In this document: in pieces, positions 50,458 to 59,720 of the stretch
How positions within the stretch are numbered: position 1 is the first letter of the stretch
Layout: each line of letters begins with the position of its first letter
Assembly (NCBI GenBank): GCA_015709635.1
Contig: CP054180.1
Location: 1,054,001-1,118,000, forward strand
Direction: 5' to 3'
Length of the DNA stretch: 64,000 bases
Source: Gammaproteobacteria bacterium
Lineage (GTDB): Bacteria; Pseudomonadota; Gammaproteobacteria; Burkholderiales; Nitrosomonadaceae
The notes under the pieces: generated by a model
What the model saw: the letters and a program-made list of their open reading frames with translations, nothing else
Database searches by the model: none
What the model was told of the DNA's origin: nothing
Made by a program: the position numbers and the translations under genes

Positions 50458-51033
50458 ATGAAGAGAACGATGCAGCAGTTATCATACGGTATAGAGCGAC
50501 CATGTGATTTGCTTGAAAAATTGGAATGGGAAGCAGATAAACTCGGTAATAAGCCTCATACGTACGGTGTATTCAATTTCATGCTGACTGCAGCTGTACT
50601 CGCTGAATGGATTCAGAAATATTATTCTTCAGATTCTGTACCTGATCCTTTCGCAGAACCTAAGAAAGGTCAGTGCAATTGGTTGATACCAAGTAAGGCA
50701 GCGCAGTGGATAAGTGATACAAGCTGCCTCCCTAATCCCTATTTAGACGTTTGCTATCATATCGACAATGCATTGTCGATATGCTCGCATACAGCGAATG
50801 CCAGTAAGCATTTTCACTGGAAAGATGGGCGTAGTATTACTAGAATTGAAAAGGAACCTCAGGTTAGTGATTGGTATCAATATTTTTTTACATCGACAAC
50901 GCCAGATCTGTATGTTGAATTTAAAGAGGATTACTATGATTTACAACAAATTAAGGGTATTTTATTGCAATTCTATAGGGGTTTAATTCAGTATCTTGAG
51001 AGCCAAAAATTATCCCATGGAGTAATCCCATGA
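50458..51033 (+). CDS. Hypothetical protein, unknown family
   Basis: 191 residues, not recognised. It has an aromatic-rich, weakly helical sequence: LLEKLEWEADKLGN, TYGVFNFMLTAAVLAEWIQK and a His/Cys run CSHTANASKHFHW. No signal or membrane segment. Base usage looks more AT-rich than the genes around it, which suggests transfer. It lies between the nitroreductase gene and the MntA-HepT pair, all on one strand, but gaps argue against one operon. A phage- or defence-related role is possible; nothing proves it. Confidence 0.6.
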   Translation: MKRTMQQLSYGIERPCDLLEKLEWEADKLGNKPHTYGVFNFMLTAAVLAEWIQKYYSSDSVPDPFAEPKKGQCNWLIPSKAAQWISDTSCLPNPYLDVCYHIDNALSICSHTANASKHFHWKDGRSITRIEKEPQVSDWYQYFFTSTTPDLYVEFKEDYYDLQQIKGILLQFYRGLIQYLESQKLSHGVIP

Positions 51034-51065
51034 GACTTAGCGGATTAATCAGTGAAACCTAGCTT

Positions 51066-51416
51066 ATGATGACGCCAAGTCCCGATCAATCCAACTGCTA
51101 TAATTTCAACCTTAAAGTTAGATTATCGGTCAAGGAAATCGAGATCGTCCGTGCGACGGTGCATCGCTTGCTGGGCGATGATGCGCGGATTCGCATTTTC
51201 GGCTCCCGTGCGAAGGTGGATGAGAAAGGCGGAGATATCGATCTATTGATCGAAACGGAACAGAAATTGGCCGATCGCGTTTCGACCGCATGCCGGTTGA
51301 CGAGTCAATTGCAAATGCAGCTCGGTGATCAGAAAATCGACGTCATTATCGTCGATCCGGAAACACGGGAACAACCGATTCACCAAATAGCACGCCAAAC
51401 CGGGGTGATACTTTGA
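51066..51416 (+). CDS. mntA: MntA-type nucleotidyltransferase antitoxin
   Basis: 116 residues. Minimal nucleotidyltransferase fold with the motif GSRAKVDEKGGDIDL: Gly46-Ser47 and Asp57-x-Asp59, the GSX9DXD form. MntA transfers AMP to a Tyr of its HepT partner and so neutralises it. The next gene starts within its stop codon (TTGA), so the two are coupled. Part of a small toxin-antitoxin module before sucCD. Confidence 0.9.
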   Translation: MMTPSPDQSNCYNFNLKVRLSVKEIEIVRATVHRLLGDDARIRIFGSRAKVDEKGGDIDLLIETEQKLADRVSTACRLTSQLQMQLGDQKIDVIIVDPETREQPIHQIARQTGVIL

Positions 51417-51922
51417 CAACGGACACACTCAAAATAGAATCGATCCGATTGCTGGCGCTACTGAAAATCGTTCGGCGTGAAGGGGTGTTGTTGTTGAAAA
51501 CGGACGCGCGATTGTTCGCAGCGGAACTGGATGCCGCCTGGGTGGGGCGGTTGGAAAACGATGATGATCTGGCGGAACGTCTGGATGCTTTTGTGTCCCG
51601 TTTTGGGCGGATGCAGGATACGGTGGGAGACAAGTTGATACCTACGCTATTGAAGTCGATGGCGGAAAAGCCCGGCAGTGCCTTGGATAATCTGAACCGG
51701 GCTGAGAAACTCGGTTTTTTGCCATCGGTTGAGGACTGGCTGAATGCGCGTAATTTACGCAATAAGCTGATTCACGAATATGTGTCCGATCCGGAAGAAT
51801 TTGCCGTAGCGTTGAACAAAGCGCATGAGATGGTTTCATTACTGATTGCCGTCTACAGCAGCATTAATCGTTATGCTCGTTCGCGTATTTCGGCGGCGGA
51901 GTGGCCGGAGTTATTACCTTAA
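51413..51922 (+). CDS. hepT: HepT-type RNase toxin
   Basis: 169 residues starting with TTG inside the mntA stop. The conserved RNase motif Rx4HxY is RNKLIHEY (Arg116, His121, Tyr123); MntA-type enzymes add AMP to the Tyr. The helical HEPN fold is clear: QDTVGDKLIPTLLK and EDWLNARNLRNKLIHEYV. Somewhat longer than the common 130-140 residues. 15 bp before sucC. Confidence 0.88.
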   Translation: MTTDTLKIESIRLLALLKIVRREGVLLLKTDARLFAAELDAAWVGRLENDDDLAERLDAFVSRFGRMQDTVGDKLIPTLLKSMAEKPGSALDNLNRAEKLGFLPSVEDWLNARNLRNKLIHEYVSDPEEFAVALNKAHEMVSLLIAVYSSINRYARSRISAAEWPELLP

Positions 51923-51937
51923 GGAGAAGTGATATCC

Positions 51938-53113
51938 ATGAAAATCCACGAATATCAAGCCAAGGAAATTTTACGGCAATACGGCGTGGCAACGCCGCAA
52001 GGCATCGCATGCTTCAGCGTCGACGAGGCGGTGAATGCGGCCAAGCAATTGGGTGGCGATATCTGGGCGGTGAAGGCGCAGATTTATGCCGGCGGGCGCG
52101 GTAAGGGGGGCGGCGTGAAGATAGCGCGGTCATTGGACGAGGTGCGGCAGCGTGCCGGTGAGATATTGGGTATGCGGCTGGTGACGCATCAGACCGGTGC
52201 GGAGGGGCAAATCGTGCATCGCCTTTTCATCGAGCAGGGCGTGCGAATTGAGAAAGAATTTTATGCCGGTATGGTGGTCGACCGGCGCCAGCAGCGCGTG
52301 TGTTTGATGGCGAGTTCCGAGGGCGGTATGGAGATCGAAAAAGTAGCCGCCGAAACGCCGGAGAAGATTCATAAAGTGTTTATCGATCCCATCGCAGGAT
52401 TGAGCCAGCAGCAAGCGGAGGAGATCGCGCAGAAAATCGGTATTCCGGCGCAGAGCTTGCCTGGCGCCGTTTCCTTGCTGCAAGGATTGTACCGGGCGTT
52501 CGATGAAACCGATGCATCGTTGCTGGAAATCAACCCACTGGCGTTGACTGCGGAAAAGCAAGTGATCGCGCTCGACGCCAAAATGAATTTTGACGATAAC
52601 GCGTTGTTTCGTCACGCCGATATCGTCGCGTTGCGCGATCTGGACGAGGAAGATCCGGTCGAGATCGAAGCATCGAAACACGAGTTATCGTATATTCCGC
52701 TCGACGGCAATATCGGCTGCCTGGTGAACGGTGCCGGACTGGCGATGGCGACGATGGATATCATCAAATTATACGGCGGCAATCCGGCGAATTTTCTCGA
52801 TGTCGGCGGTGGCGCGACGACGGAGAAAGTGACCGAAGCGTTCAAGCTGATGCTGCGCAATCCCAAATTGCAGGCAATTCTGGTGAATATTTTCGGCGGC
52901 ATCATGAAATGCGATGTAATTGCCGCAGGCGTGGTCGCCGCAGCGCGCGAGGTGCAACTGACCGTGCCGCTGGTGGTGCGACTGGAAGGCACGAACGTCG
53001 ATCTCGGTAAGCAGATTCTCGCCGATTCCGGTTTGCCGATCATCTCGGCAACGGATATGGCCGATGCCGCGCAAAAGGCGGTGAATGCGGCCAAATCGGG
53101 TTGTCAGAATTAA
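51938..53113 (+). CDS. sucC: Succinyl-CoA ligase (ADP-forming) subunit beta
   Basis: 391 residues from the ATG at 51938; the GTG at 51929 is too near AAGGAG. ATP-grasp start MKIHEYQAKEILRQYGVATP, then VKAQIYAGGRGKGGG, LEINPLALT and the C-terminal LVNIFGGIMKCDVIA phosphate loop. With SucD it converts succinyl-CoA to succinate with ADP phosphorylation in the citric acid cycle. Confidence 0.97.
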   Translation: MKIHEYQAKEILRQYGVATPQGIACFSVDEAVNAAKQLGGDIWAVKAQIYAGGRGKGGGVKIARSLDEVRQRAGEILGMRLVTHQTGAEGQIVHRLFIEQGVRIEKEFYAGMVVDRRQQRVCLMASSEGGMEIEKVAAETPEKIHKVFIDPIAGLSQQQAEEIAQKIGIPAQSLPGAVSLLQGLYRAFDETDASLLEINPLALTAEKQVIALDAKMNFDDNALFRHADIVALRDLDEEDPVEIEASKHELSYIPLDGNIGCLVNGAGLAMATMDIIKLYGGNPANFLDVGGGATTEKVTEAFKLMLRNPKLQAILVNIFGGIMKCDVIAAGVVAAAREVQLTVPLVVRLEGTNVDLGKQILADSGLPIISATDMADAAQKAVNAAKSGCQN

Positions 53114-53130
53114 TCATCACAGGAGCGCAT

Positions 53131-54006
53131 ATGTCTATTCTGATCAATCGCAACAGTCGCGTCATGACGCAAGGCATAACTGGCAAGACCGGCCAGTTTC
53201 ATACCCGCATGTGCCGCGATTATGCCAACGGCAAGGAATGTTTCGTGGCCGGGGTCAATCCGCGCAAACCGGGCGAGGATTTCGAAGGCATTCCGGTGTA
53301 CGCTACCGTCATGGAGGCGAAGCAGCAAACCGGTGCCAATGTGTCGGTGATTTACGTGCCGCCGCCGTTTGCCGCTGCGGCGATCGACGAAGCGGTGGAA
53401 GCCGAACTGGATTTGGTGATTTGCATCACCGAAGGTATTCCGGTGCGCGACATGATCCGCACGCGCTACAACATGCAGGGCAAGAAAACCCGGCTGATCG
53501 GCCCGAACTGTCCCGGTATCATTACGCCGGACGAACTCAAGATCGGCATCATGCCCGGTTATATCCATAAAAAAGGCCGTATCGGCGTGGTGTCGCGCTC
53601 CGGTACGCTGACCTACGAAGCGGTGGCGCAATTGATGGCGCTCGGCCTCGGGCAGTCGACTTGCATCGGTATCGGTGGCGATCCGGTCAATGGTCTGAAG
53701 CATTTGGATGTGTTGCAGTTGTTCAACGACGACGACGAAACCGATGCGGTGCTGATGGTCGGTGAGATCGGCGGCAGCGACGAAGAGGATTGTGCACGCT
53801 GGGTCAAGGACAATATGCGTAAGCCGGCGGTCGGCTTTATCGCCGGTGTCACCGCACCGCCGGGTAAGCGTATGGGCCATGCCGGTGCCATTATTTCCGG
53901 CGGCAAGGGTACGGCGCAGGAAAAGCTCGAGGTGATGGAGTCGTGCGGTATCAAAGTCACGCGTAACCCGGCGGAAATGGGCAAGTTGTTGAAATCGGTT
54001 TTGTAA
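53131..54006 (+). CDS. sucD: Succinyl-CoA ligase subunit alpha
   Basis: 291 residues from the ATG at 53131, behind AGGAG; the frame from 53101 is an extension over the sucC end. CoA-binding start VMTQGITGKTGQFHT, IGPNCPGIITP and the phospho-His segment MGHAGAIISGGKGTA. Follows sucC by 17 bp; the pair is one operon. Confidence 0.97.
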   Translation: MSILINRNSRVMTQGITGKTGQFHTRMCRDYANGKECFVAGVNPRKPGEDFEGIPVYATVMEAKQQTGANVSVIYVPPPFAAAAIDEAVEAELDLVICITEGIPVRDMIRTRYNMQGKKTRLIGPNCPGIITPDELKIGIMPGYIHKKGRIGVVSRSGTLTYEAVAQLMALGLGQSTCIGIGGDPVNGLKHLDVLQLFNDDDETDAVLMVGEIGGSDEEDCARWVKDNMRKPAVGFIAGVTAPPGKRMGHAGAIISGGKGTAQEKLEVMESCGIKVTRNPAEMGKLLKSVL

Positions 54007-54048
54007 TTACATCATCTTTCAGTTCTATATCTCATCAAAGGTAGCTTC

Positions 54049-54360
54049 ATGCGTTTTCGTTTATCGTTTCTCATCATACTTTTCGCTGTCATCGTATCCG
54101 CGTGCAGTACGATGCCTGCCAAACAGCAGCCGTTGCCGGGTAAAAAACCGGAGCGGCCGGCCGGGCCGCTGCCGCAAAGCGCCAAGCCCAAGTACAATCT
54201 GAGCGGTTATCCGGTAAATACACAGCAGGGCTATATCGACGGCTGTGAGACTGCGAAAAGAACCGATTGGGCATTCAAAGACCTGAATCGCTATGAAAAG
54301 GATGGGCAGTACCGTATGGGTTGGGATGACGGTTTTGCCTTGTGTAACGGAAAGAAATAG
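54049..54360 (+). CDS. Small lipoprotein, unknown function
   Basis: 103 residues with a lipoprotein leader and lipobox VSAC near residue 21. The mature part is Pro/Lys-rich, then YDGCETAKRTD-like, written YIDGCETAKR, and ends with GWDDGFALCNGKK; the two Cys may pair. I do not recognise a named family. Follows sucD by 42 bp, before dacB by 21 bp, so it could belong to the dacB transcript. An envelope role is expected from the lipid anchor. Confidence 0.65.
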   Translation: MRFRLSFLIILFAVIVSACSTMPAKQQPLPGKKPERPAGPLPQSAKPKYNLSGYPVNTQQGYIDGCETAKRTDWAFKDLNRYEKDGQYRMGWDDGFALCNGKK

Positions 54361-54381
54361 CGCTTCCGATAACTAGCCGCA

Positions 54382-55824
54382 ATGCCTCGTTTCTATTTTT
54401 ATATCGGCCTGCTGATCCTGCAGTGCATCCTGCCGGTTTCCGCTTTTTCGTACGGCTTGCCTCTATCCGTTAAACAAAAGCTGCAGCAGCTGGCGATACC
54501 GGAATCGGCAATCGGTGTGTATGTGCAGGAGGTCGGCAGGAGTCAGCCGGTCGTCACAGTCAATGCCGATGCGGCGATGAATCCGGCTTCGGTGATGAAA
54601 CTGTTGACGACCTATGCCGGGCTGGAATTGCTGGGACCGGCGTATACCTGGCCGACCATGCTGTATGCCAATGGCCGGATGGCCGACGGCGTTTTGCACG
54701 GTGACTTGATCATCAAAGGGTATGGCGATCCGAAACTGGATCTGGAGAATTTCTGGCTGCTGATTCATCGCTTGCGGCAAACCGGATTGCACGAGATCAA
54801 AGGCAATCTGATTCTCGATCATTCGCACTACGATATTCCCGCTGACGATCCCGGCGAGTTCGACGGGCAACCCTACCGTACTTACAACGTGTTGCCGGAA
54901 GCGTTATTGATCAATTACCGCACCTCGACCATCCACTTGTTTCCGGAACCGGTAAGGAATGCCGTGCGTGTGGTGGTCGAGCCGTTGCCGGAATCGGTGC
55001 AGGTGCAGAATAATTTGCAGTTGACTCAGGGTAGATGCGGCGATTGGCAAAATTTGCTGACGATCGATGTTGTACCCGGCAAGGAAGACAAAAATAATTT
55101 TACCGTGACGTTGAACGGTAGCTTCTCCCGGCAATGCGGGAAACAATCCTATATGCTGAGCCTGCAGGATAGTGCCGTGTATACCCGCGATTTGTTCAAA
55201 CGCTTGTGGATGCAGCAGGGTGGTTTATTCCATGGCGATGTGGTGCTCGGTAAAACGCCGCAACATTTGTCACCGCTGAAGATTTATCAATCTCCGCCGC
55301 TCGCCGATATCATCCGCGGCATCAATAAATTCAGTAACAATATCGCCGCGCGCCAGCTATATTTGACGCTGGGTACAGGCGATGTGGTGATCAATAGTTC
55401 TCCGGCAACGCTGGCCAAATCCGAAACGGCAATCCGCCAATGGCTGGCATCCAAACAACTGAATTTCCCCGAATTGGTGGTGGAAAATGGTTCCGGACTG
55501 TCGCGCAAGGAGCAGATCAGCGCCCGGCACATGGGGCAATTGTTACTGGCCGCATTTAACAGCCCGGTGATGCCGGAGTTCATTTCTTCGTTACCGATCG
55601 CCGCCGTCGACGGCACGCTGAAAAACCGTTTCACCGATACTCCGGTGAAAGGCCTGGCGCATATGAAAACCGGTGCGCTCAACAATGTGCGCGCCTTGGC
55701 TGGTTATCTGCTGGATAAATCGGGACGGCGCTTCATCGTGGTTTTTTTTGTCAATCACGAGCAAGCCGGACAGTCCCGTGCCGTCATGGATGCGCTGGTG
55801 CAATGGGTTTATAACCGGCAATGA
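54382..55824 (+). CDS. dacB: D-alanyl-D-alanine carboxypeptidase/endopeptidase (PBP4 type)
   Basis: 480 residues with signal peptide. PBP4 motifs: SVMK (Ser70 to Lys73) in NPASVMKLLTTYAGLE, SNN in NKFSNNIAARQL (about 316) and KTG in HMKTGALNNVRA (about 428). It trims peptidoglycan stem peptides and cuts cross-links in the periplasm. Length matches E. coli DacB (477). Starts right after the lipoprotein gene. Confidence 0.95.
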   Translation: MPRFYFYIGLLILQCILPVSAFSYGLPLSVKQKLQQLAIPESAIGVYVQEVGRSQPVVTVNADAAMNPASVMKLLTTYAGLELLGPAYTWPTMLYANGRMADGVLHGDLIIKGYGDPKLDLENFWLLIHRLRQTGLHEIKGNLILDHSHYDIPADDPGEFDGQPYRTYNVLPEALLINYRTSTIHLFPEPVRNAVRVVVEPLPESVQVQNNLQLTQGRCGDWQNLLTIDVVPGKEDKNNFTVTLNGSFSRQCGKQSYMLSLQDSAVYTRDLFKRLWMQQGGLFHGDVVLGKTPQHLSPLKIYQSPPLADIIRGINKFSNNIAARQLYLTLGTGDVVINSSPATLAKSETAIRQWLASKQLNFPELVVENGSGLSRKEQISARHMGQLLLAAFNSPVMPEFISSLPIAAVDGTLKNRFTDTPVKGLAHMKTGALNNVRALAGYLLDKSGRRFIVVFFVNHEQAGQSRAVMDALVQWVYNRQ

Positions 55825-55948
55825 GCTTTCTCCCTACGGCAATCAGGCCTATTGATTCAAAATTCTTTTCGGCGTAGAGTTTCGACTCAAGGTAGTTGAG
55901 CTATTTTGAAATCAGTGTTTCCTTTCAACCCTCGAGGGAGTGCACAAC

Positions 55949-56539
55949 ATGATGAATGAATATAAATCGCTTTCTGTACAGTACTTGGCAGGCACCGTGC
56001 AAATTTCCAAACCCGCTTCAGCCAATCCGGTAACGTTCGATTCACCCGCATCCGAAGTCATGACCGATTTGCGCAAAATACACGCAGCCGTCATCGCTCC
56101 CAGTGTGACGATGGAGATTGCGAATACCTACATGATGCAACGCGGCGTGCGTACCTTGCTGGTCATGGACGACGATGATTCGTTGGCGGGTATTATCACG
56201 GCAACGGACATCCTGGGTGAAAAACCGATGCGCTTTATCCAGGAAAGGGGCGTGAAATACAGAGAAATTCTGGTGGCGGATATGATGACGCCGCAGGAGA
56301 AACTGGAAGCCATTCCGTTGGAAGAAGTCGCGCACGCGCGGGTCGGCAATATCGTTGCCAGCTTACGCGAAAGCGGCCGGTTGCATGCCTTGGTGATCGA
56401 TGACAATACCATCGCCTCACCCAGGATCTGTGGCATTTTCTCCTGGACACAAATCGAGAAACAACTCGGTACGGTTATCCCACCCAACAATGTCGCGAAG
56501 AGCTTTGCGGAAATCGAATCGACATTGATTGCGAGTTAG
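55949..56539 (+). CDS. CBS-domain protein
   Basis: 196 residues from the ATG at 55949, after GAGGGAG. Two CBS motifs are seen: TMEIANTYMMQRGVRTLLVMDDDD with LAGIITATDIL, and VGNIVASLRESGRLHALVIDDN with ICGIFSWTQIEKQLG. Such pairs bind adenine nucleotides. The N-terminal segment (VTFDSPASEVMTDLRK) has a BON-free start. Stand-alone; convergent with trpE, from which a 15-bp stem at 56583 separates it. Confidence 0.85.
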   Translation: MMNEYKSLSVQYLAGTVQISKPASANPVTFDSPASEVMTDLRKIHAAVIAPSVTMEIANTYMMQRGVRTLLVMDDDDSLAGIITATDILGEKPMRFIQERGVKYREILVADMMTPQEKLEAIPLEEVAHARVGNIVASLRESGRLHALVIDDNTIASPRICGIFSWTQIEKQLGTVIPPNNVAKSFAEIESTLIAS

Positions 56540-56582
56540 ATTCAGCGCCTCCGAATACGGTGGGCGGCAAGCACGTTACTGG

Positions 56583-56630
56583 CTCATTCCGTTCATGTCG
56601 CGAACAATCCGGAGTCATGAACGGAATGAG
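56583..56630. terminator. Bidirectional-type hairpin between CBS gene and trpE
   Basis: CTCATTCCGTTCATG (56583-56597) and CATGAACGGAATGAG (56616-56630) are perfect complements, 15 bp with an 18-nt loop, between two convergent genes. No long T run flanks it on either strand, so termination strength is uncertain. Confidence 0.6.
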
Positions 56631-56640
56631 CTATAAGCAG

Positions 56641-58113
56641 TTAAATCTTACTATCCAATCCGTTCTCGGCGATTTCCGCGGCGCGAAGTATGGCTTTGGC
56701 TTTGTTCTGCGTTTCTATCCATTCGTTTTGCGGCACGGAATCGGCGACGATGCCCGCGCCTGCCTGGACATGCAGTTTGCCATCTTTGATGACGGCGGTG
56801 CGGATGGCAATGGCCAGGTCCATATCGCCGTTGAAACCGAGGTAGCCGACTGCGCCGGCGTACACACCGCGTTTGGAGATTTCAAGTTCGTCGATGATTT
56901 CCATTGCGCGCACTTTCGGCGCGCCGCTGACGGTTCCGGCCGGGAAGGTGGCACGCAGCACGTCGATGGCGCTGAGTTCCGACTTTAATTGGCCTTCCAC
57001 GTTGGATACGATGTGCATGACGTGCGAGTAGTTTTCGATTTGCATTTTTTCCGTCACTTTGATCGTTCCGGTTTGTGCGACGCGGCCGATGTCGTTGCGG
57101 CCTAAATCCATCAGCATGACATGCTCGGCGATCTCTTTCGGATCGGCCAGCAGATCGGCGGCCAATTCGGCGTCTTGCTGCGGATTTTTGCCACGTGGGC
57201 GTGTGCCTGCAATCGGACGGACGGTTACGGTACCGCTTTCAAGGCGTACCAGAATTTCGGGTGAGGCGCCGACGACATGGAAATCGTCGAAATGATAAAA
57301 AAACATATACGGCGACGGATTGAGGCTGCGCAAAGCACGGTACAGCGCCAGCGGTGATGCATTGAAAGGCTTGCTGGTGCGTTGCGACAATACCACCTGC
57401 ATGATGTCGCCATCGTAAATATAGCGCTTGGCCCGTTCAACCGCGGCTTTGAAATCCGCTTCGGGAAATTCGGCAACAGCGGCAGCGGAAGCAACCGCTT
57501 GTTCGGTTGGAATCGTAATCGGCTGACGCAGCTTTGCCAGCAGCGTTTTTAAACGATTCTGCCCGTCCGCATAAGCGTTTTTATTTTCCGGATTCACATA
57601 AACGATCAGGTACAGCTTGCCGGAAAGGTTGTCCACCACGGCCAGTTCTTCCGATAGCAATAACAGCATATCCGGCGTATTCAGAACATCCGGTTTGGCG
57701 TGACCCTGCAATTTGTGCTCGATGTAACGCACGGTATCGTACGAAAAGTAACCGGCCAAGCCGCCGCAGAAGCGCGATTTTCCTGCCGGGCAGGGCGCCG
57801 CCTTGAATTGCGCCAGATAGGATTCGACAAAAACCAAGGGATTGTCGACCGTAACGGTTTCCGATGAATCCGGATTGATCGTGGTGACCGAATTTTCGCG
57901 CGCTTCGATACGCGTTGTCGCCGGTAAGCCGATGATCGAGAATCGGCCGAAACGCTCGCCGCCTTGCACCGATTCCAGCAAATAAGAATAAGGCTGGTTA
58001 GCCAGTTTCAGATAGATGGATAGCGGTGTATCGAGATCGGCAAAAGTTTCCAGCACAACCGGAATGCGGTTGTATCCTTGCTGGGCGAGCTGATCAAATT
58101 CGGCTTCGGTCAT
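56641..58113 (-). CDS. trpE: Anthranilate synthase component I
   Basis: 490 residues from the ATG at 58113, 8 bp after the gph stop. Chorismate-enzyme motifs: DGDIMQVVLSQRTSKPF, RPIAGTRPRGKNPQQDAEL, LMDLGRNDIGRVAQ, and FPAGTVSGAPKVRAMEIIDE. It makes anthranilate from chorismate with TrpG as the glutaminase. The gene order rpe-gph-trpE is normal in betaproteobacteria, but trpG, trpD and trpC do not follow; a convergent gene ends here, so they are elsewhere. Confidence 0.96.
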   Translation of the reverse strand: MTEAEFDQLAQQGYNRIPVVLETFADLDTPLSIYLKLANQPYSYLLESVQGGERFGRFSIIGLPATTRIEARENSVTTINPDSSETVTVDNPLVFVESYLAQFKAAPCPAGKSRFCGGLAGYFSYDTVRYIEHKLQGHAKPDVLNTPDMLLLLSEELAVVDNLSGKLYLIVYVNPENKNAYADGQNRLKTLLAKLRQPITIPTEQAVASAAAVAEFPEADFKAAVERAKRYIYDGDIMQVVLSQRTSKPFNASPLALYRALRSLNPSPYMFFYHFDDFHVVGASPEILVRLESGTVTVRPIAGTRPRGKNPQQDAELAADLLADPKEIAEHVMLMDLGRNDIGRVAQTGTIKVTEKMQIENYSHVMHIVSNVEGQLKSELSAIDVLRATFPAGTVSGAPKVRAMEIIDELEISKRGVYAGAVGYLGFNGDMDLAIAIRTAVIKDGKLHVQAGAGIVADSVPQNEWIETQNKAKAILRAAEIAENGLDSKI

Positions 58114-58121
58114 GTGCGCAT

Positions 58122-58850
58122 TCAGGGCAGTTTCGTGATCAATTTGGATGCGTCCACCAACGACTCGACGATGGCATCGCAATCCAGCTCGTATACGTTA
58201 CGCCCTTCGTTATACCCGTAGGTTACACAGAACACGTGACAGCCCGCCGCGCGGGCGGCGATGGCATCATTGAGAGAATCGCCGATCAGCAGCGCTTCGT
58301 GCGGTTGCGCGTTGAAGTGCTTGCAGATATGCGTCAGCGGCAGCGGGTCCGGTTTTTTCTTCGGCAAGCTGTCGCCGGACAGAATGATTTCGAATTTGTC
58401 GAACAATCCGGTGGCGCGCAGCAGCGGGAGCGTGAAAGCTTCCGCTTTATTGGTGATGCAAGCCAGTCTGAAACCCGCTTGCTGTAATGCCGCCACACCT
58501 TCGACCACACCCGGATAGGGGCGCGTGTTCCGGCTCAGATTGTTCGCGTAGTGCTTTTCATAAATCGGCAGCGCTTTGGCAAACAAGGCGGCATCCGGTT
58601 CGCCGTCGAGCTGGCCGGTCAAGGTGCGTTTGACCAGCTTTTGTATGCCTTTACCGATATACGAGCGGATCGTTGCCGTCGATTGCTCCGGCATATTCAG
58701 ATCTTTCAACATCAGGTTCGCGGATAATGCGAGATCCTCGGCGGTGTCGAGCAGCGTGCCATCGAGATCGATCATGATGACTTTGACCGCTAACGGAGGC
58801 TCGATTTTCTTTGCCGGGGCGTTTGCGTTGCTAGAGAGACTTGGGTTCAT
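58122..58850 (-). CDS. gph: Phosphoglycolate phosphatase (HAD family)
   Basis: 242 residues. HAD motifs: MIDLDGTLLDTAEDL (nucleophile Asp), CITNKAEAF, KKKPDPLPL and IGDSLNDAIAARAAG. It removes phosphate from 2-phosphoglycolate. Lies between rpe and trpE, as is common in betaproteobacteria; the N terminus has a 20-residue leader (NPSLSSNANAPAKK) not seen in most homologues. The start could be one codon later. Confidence 0.92.
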   Translation of the reverse strand: MNPSLSSNANAPAKKIEPPLAVKVIMIDLDGTLLDTAEDLALSANLMLKDLNMPEQSTATIRSYIGKGIQKLVKRTLTGQLDGEPDAALFAKALPIYEKHYANNLSRNTRPYPGVVEGVAALQQAGFRLACITNKAEAFTLPLLRATGLFDKFEIILSGDSLPKKKPDPLPLTHICKHFNAQPHEALLIGDSLNDAIAARAAGCHVFCVTYGYNEGRNVYELDCDAIVESLVDASKLITKLP

Positions 58851-58880
58851 TTGAATACAGGAAACAGCCGTTTCAGTGAG

Positions 58881-59558
58881 TTAAACTTTTGCCAATTCAG
58901 CGCGGAACGCAGCCACGATGGAATCGTAGCGATGCGGATCGGAATCCTTGCCAGCTTGGTAAATAGCCGATCCGGCGACAAAAGTATCGGCACCGGCACG
59001 GGCGATTTCGGCGATGTTGTCGACTTTCACGCCGCCGTCGATTTCCAGCATGATGTCTCGACCGCTGGCGTCGATGCGTTTTCTAACCGCGCGCAGTTTG
59101 TTCAGCGCTTCGGGGATGAATTTTTGTCCGCCGAAACCGGGATTGACCGACATGATCAGAATCAAATCCAGTTTGTCGAGCACGTGATCCAGATAATACA
59201 GCGGAGTGGCCGGGTTAAATACCAATCCCGCCTTGCAACCTTGTTCTTTGATCAAACCGATGGTGCGGTCGATGTGGTTGGATGCTTCCGGGTGGAACGA
59301 AATGATGTTGGCGCCGGCTTTGGCGAAATCGGGGATGATTCTATCCACCGGTTCCACCATCAAATGTACATCAATGATGGCATCGGTGACCGGGCGGATG
59401 GCTTCGCAGACCAAGGGGCCGATCGTCAGGTTCGGCACATAGTGATTGTCCATTACGTCGAAGTGAACGATATCCGCGCCCGAGTCGATGACATCGGTGA
59501 TTTCTTGGCCAAGTTTGGCGAAATTGGCGGAAAGAATGCTAGGTGCTAAGCGATACAT
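58881..59558 (-). CDS. rpe: Ribulose-phosphate 3-epimerase
   Basis: 225 residues from the ATG at 59558, behind GAGAGG. TIM-barrel start YRLAPSILSANFAKLG, VHFDVMDNHYVPNLTIGP, VDVHLMVEP-like block (IIDVHLMVEP), MSVNPGFGGQKFIP and EIDGGVKVDN. Interconverts ribulose 5-phosphate and xylulose 5-phosphate in the pentose phosphate and Calvin pathways. First gene of rpe-gph-trpE; divergent from apaG. Confidence 0.96.
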   Translation of the reverse strand: MYRLAPSILSANFAKLGQEITDVIDSGADIVHFDVMDNHYVPNLTIGPLVCEAIRPVTDAIIDVHLMVEPVDRIIPDFAKAGANIISFHPEASNHIDRTIGLIKEQGCKAGLVFNPATPLYYLDHVLDKLDLILIMSVNPGFGGQKFIPEALNKLRAVRKRIDASGRDIMLEIDGGVKVDNIAEIARAGADTFVAGSAIYQAGKDSDPHRYDSIVAAFRAELAKV

Positions 59559-59720
59559 GAAAAAAACCTCTCGTAAACAAATCCGGTATTTTAACCGCAA
59601 ATGATGGGGTGCGCGTAACAGAGTGGAAATTATTGCGCAAATAATTCCGATTGATCCGCCTTAAACTTTTTCTTGGTAAACTACCTACCGCAAAATCATA
59701 AAAACAAATTGGATCGCAAC

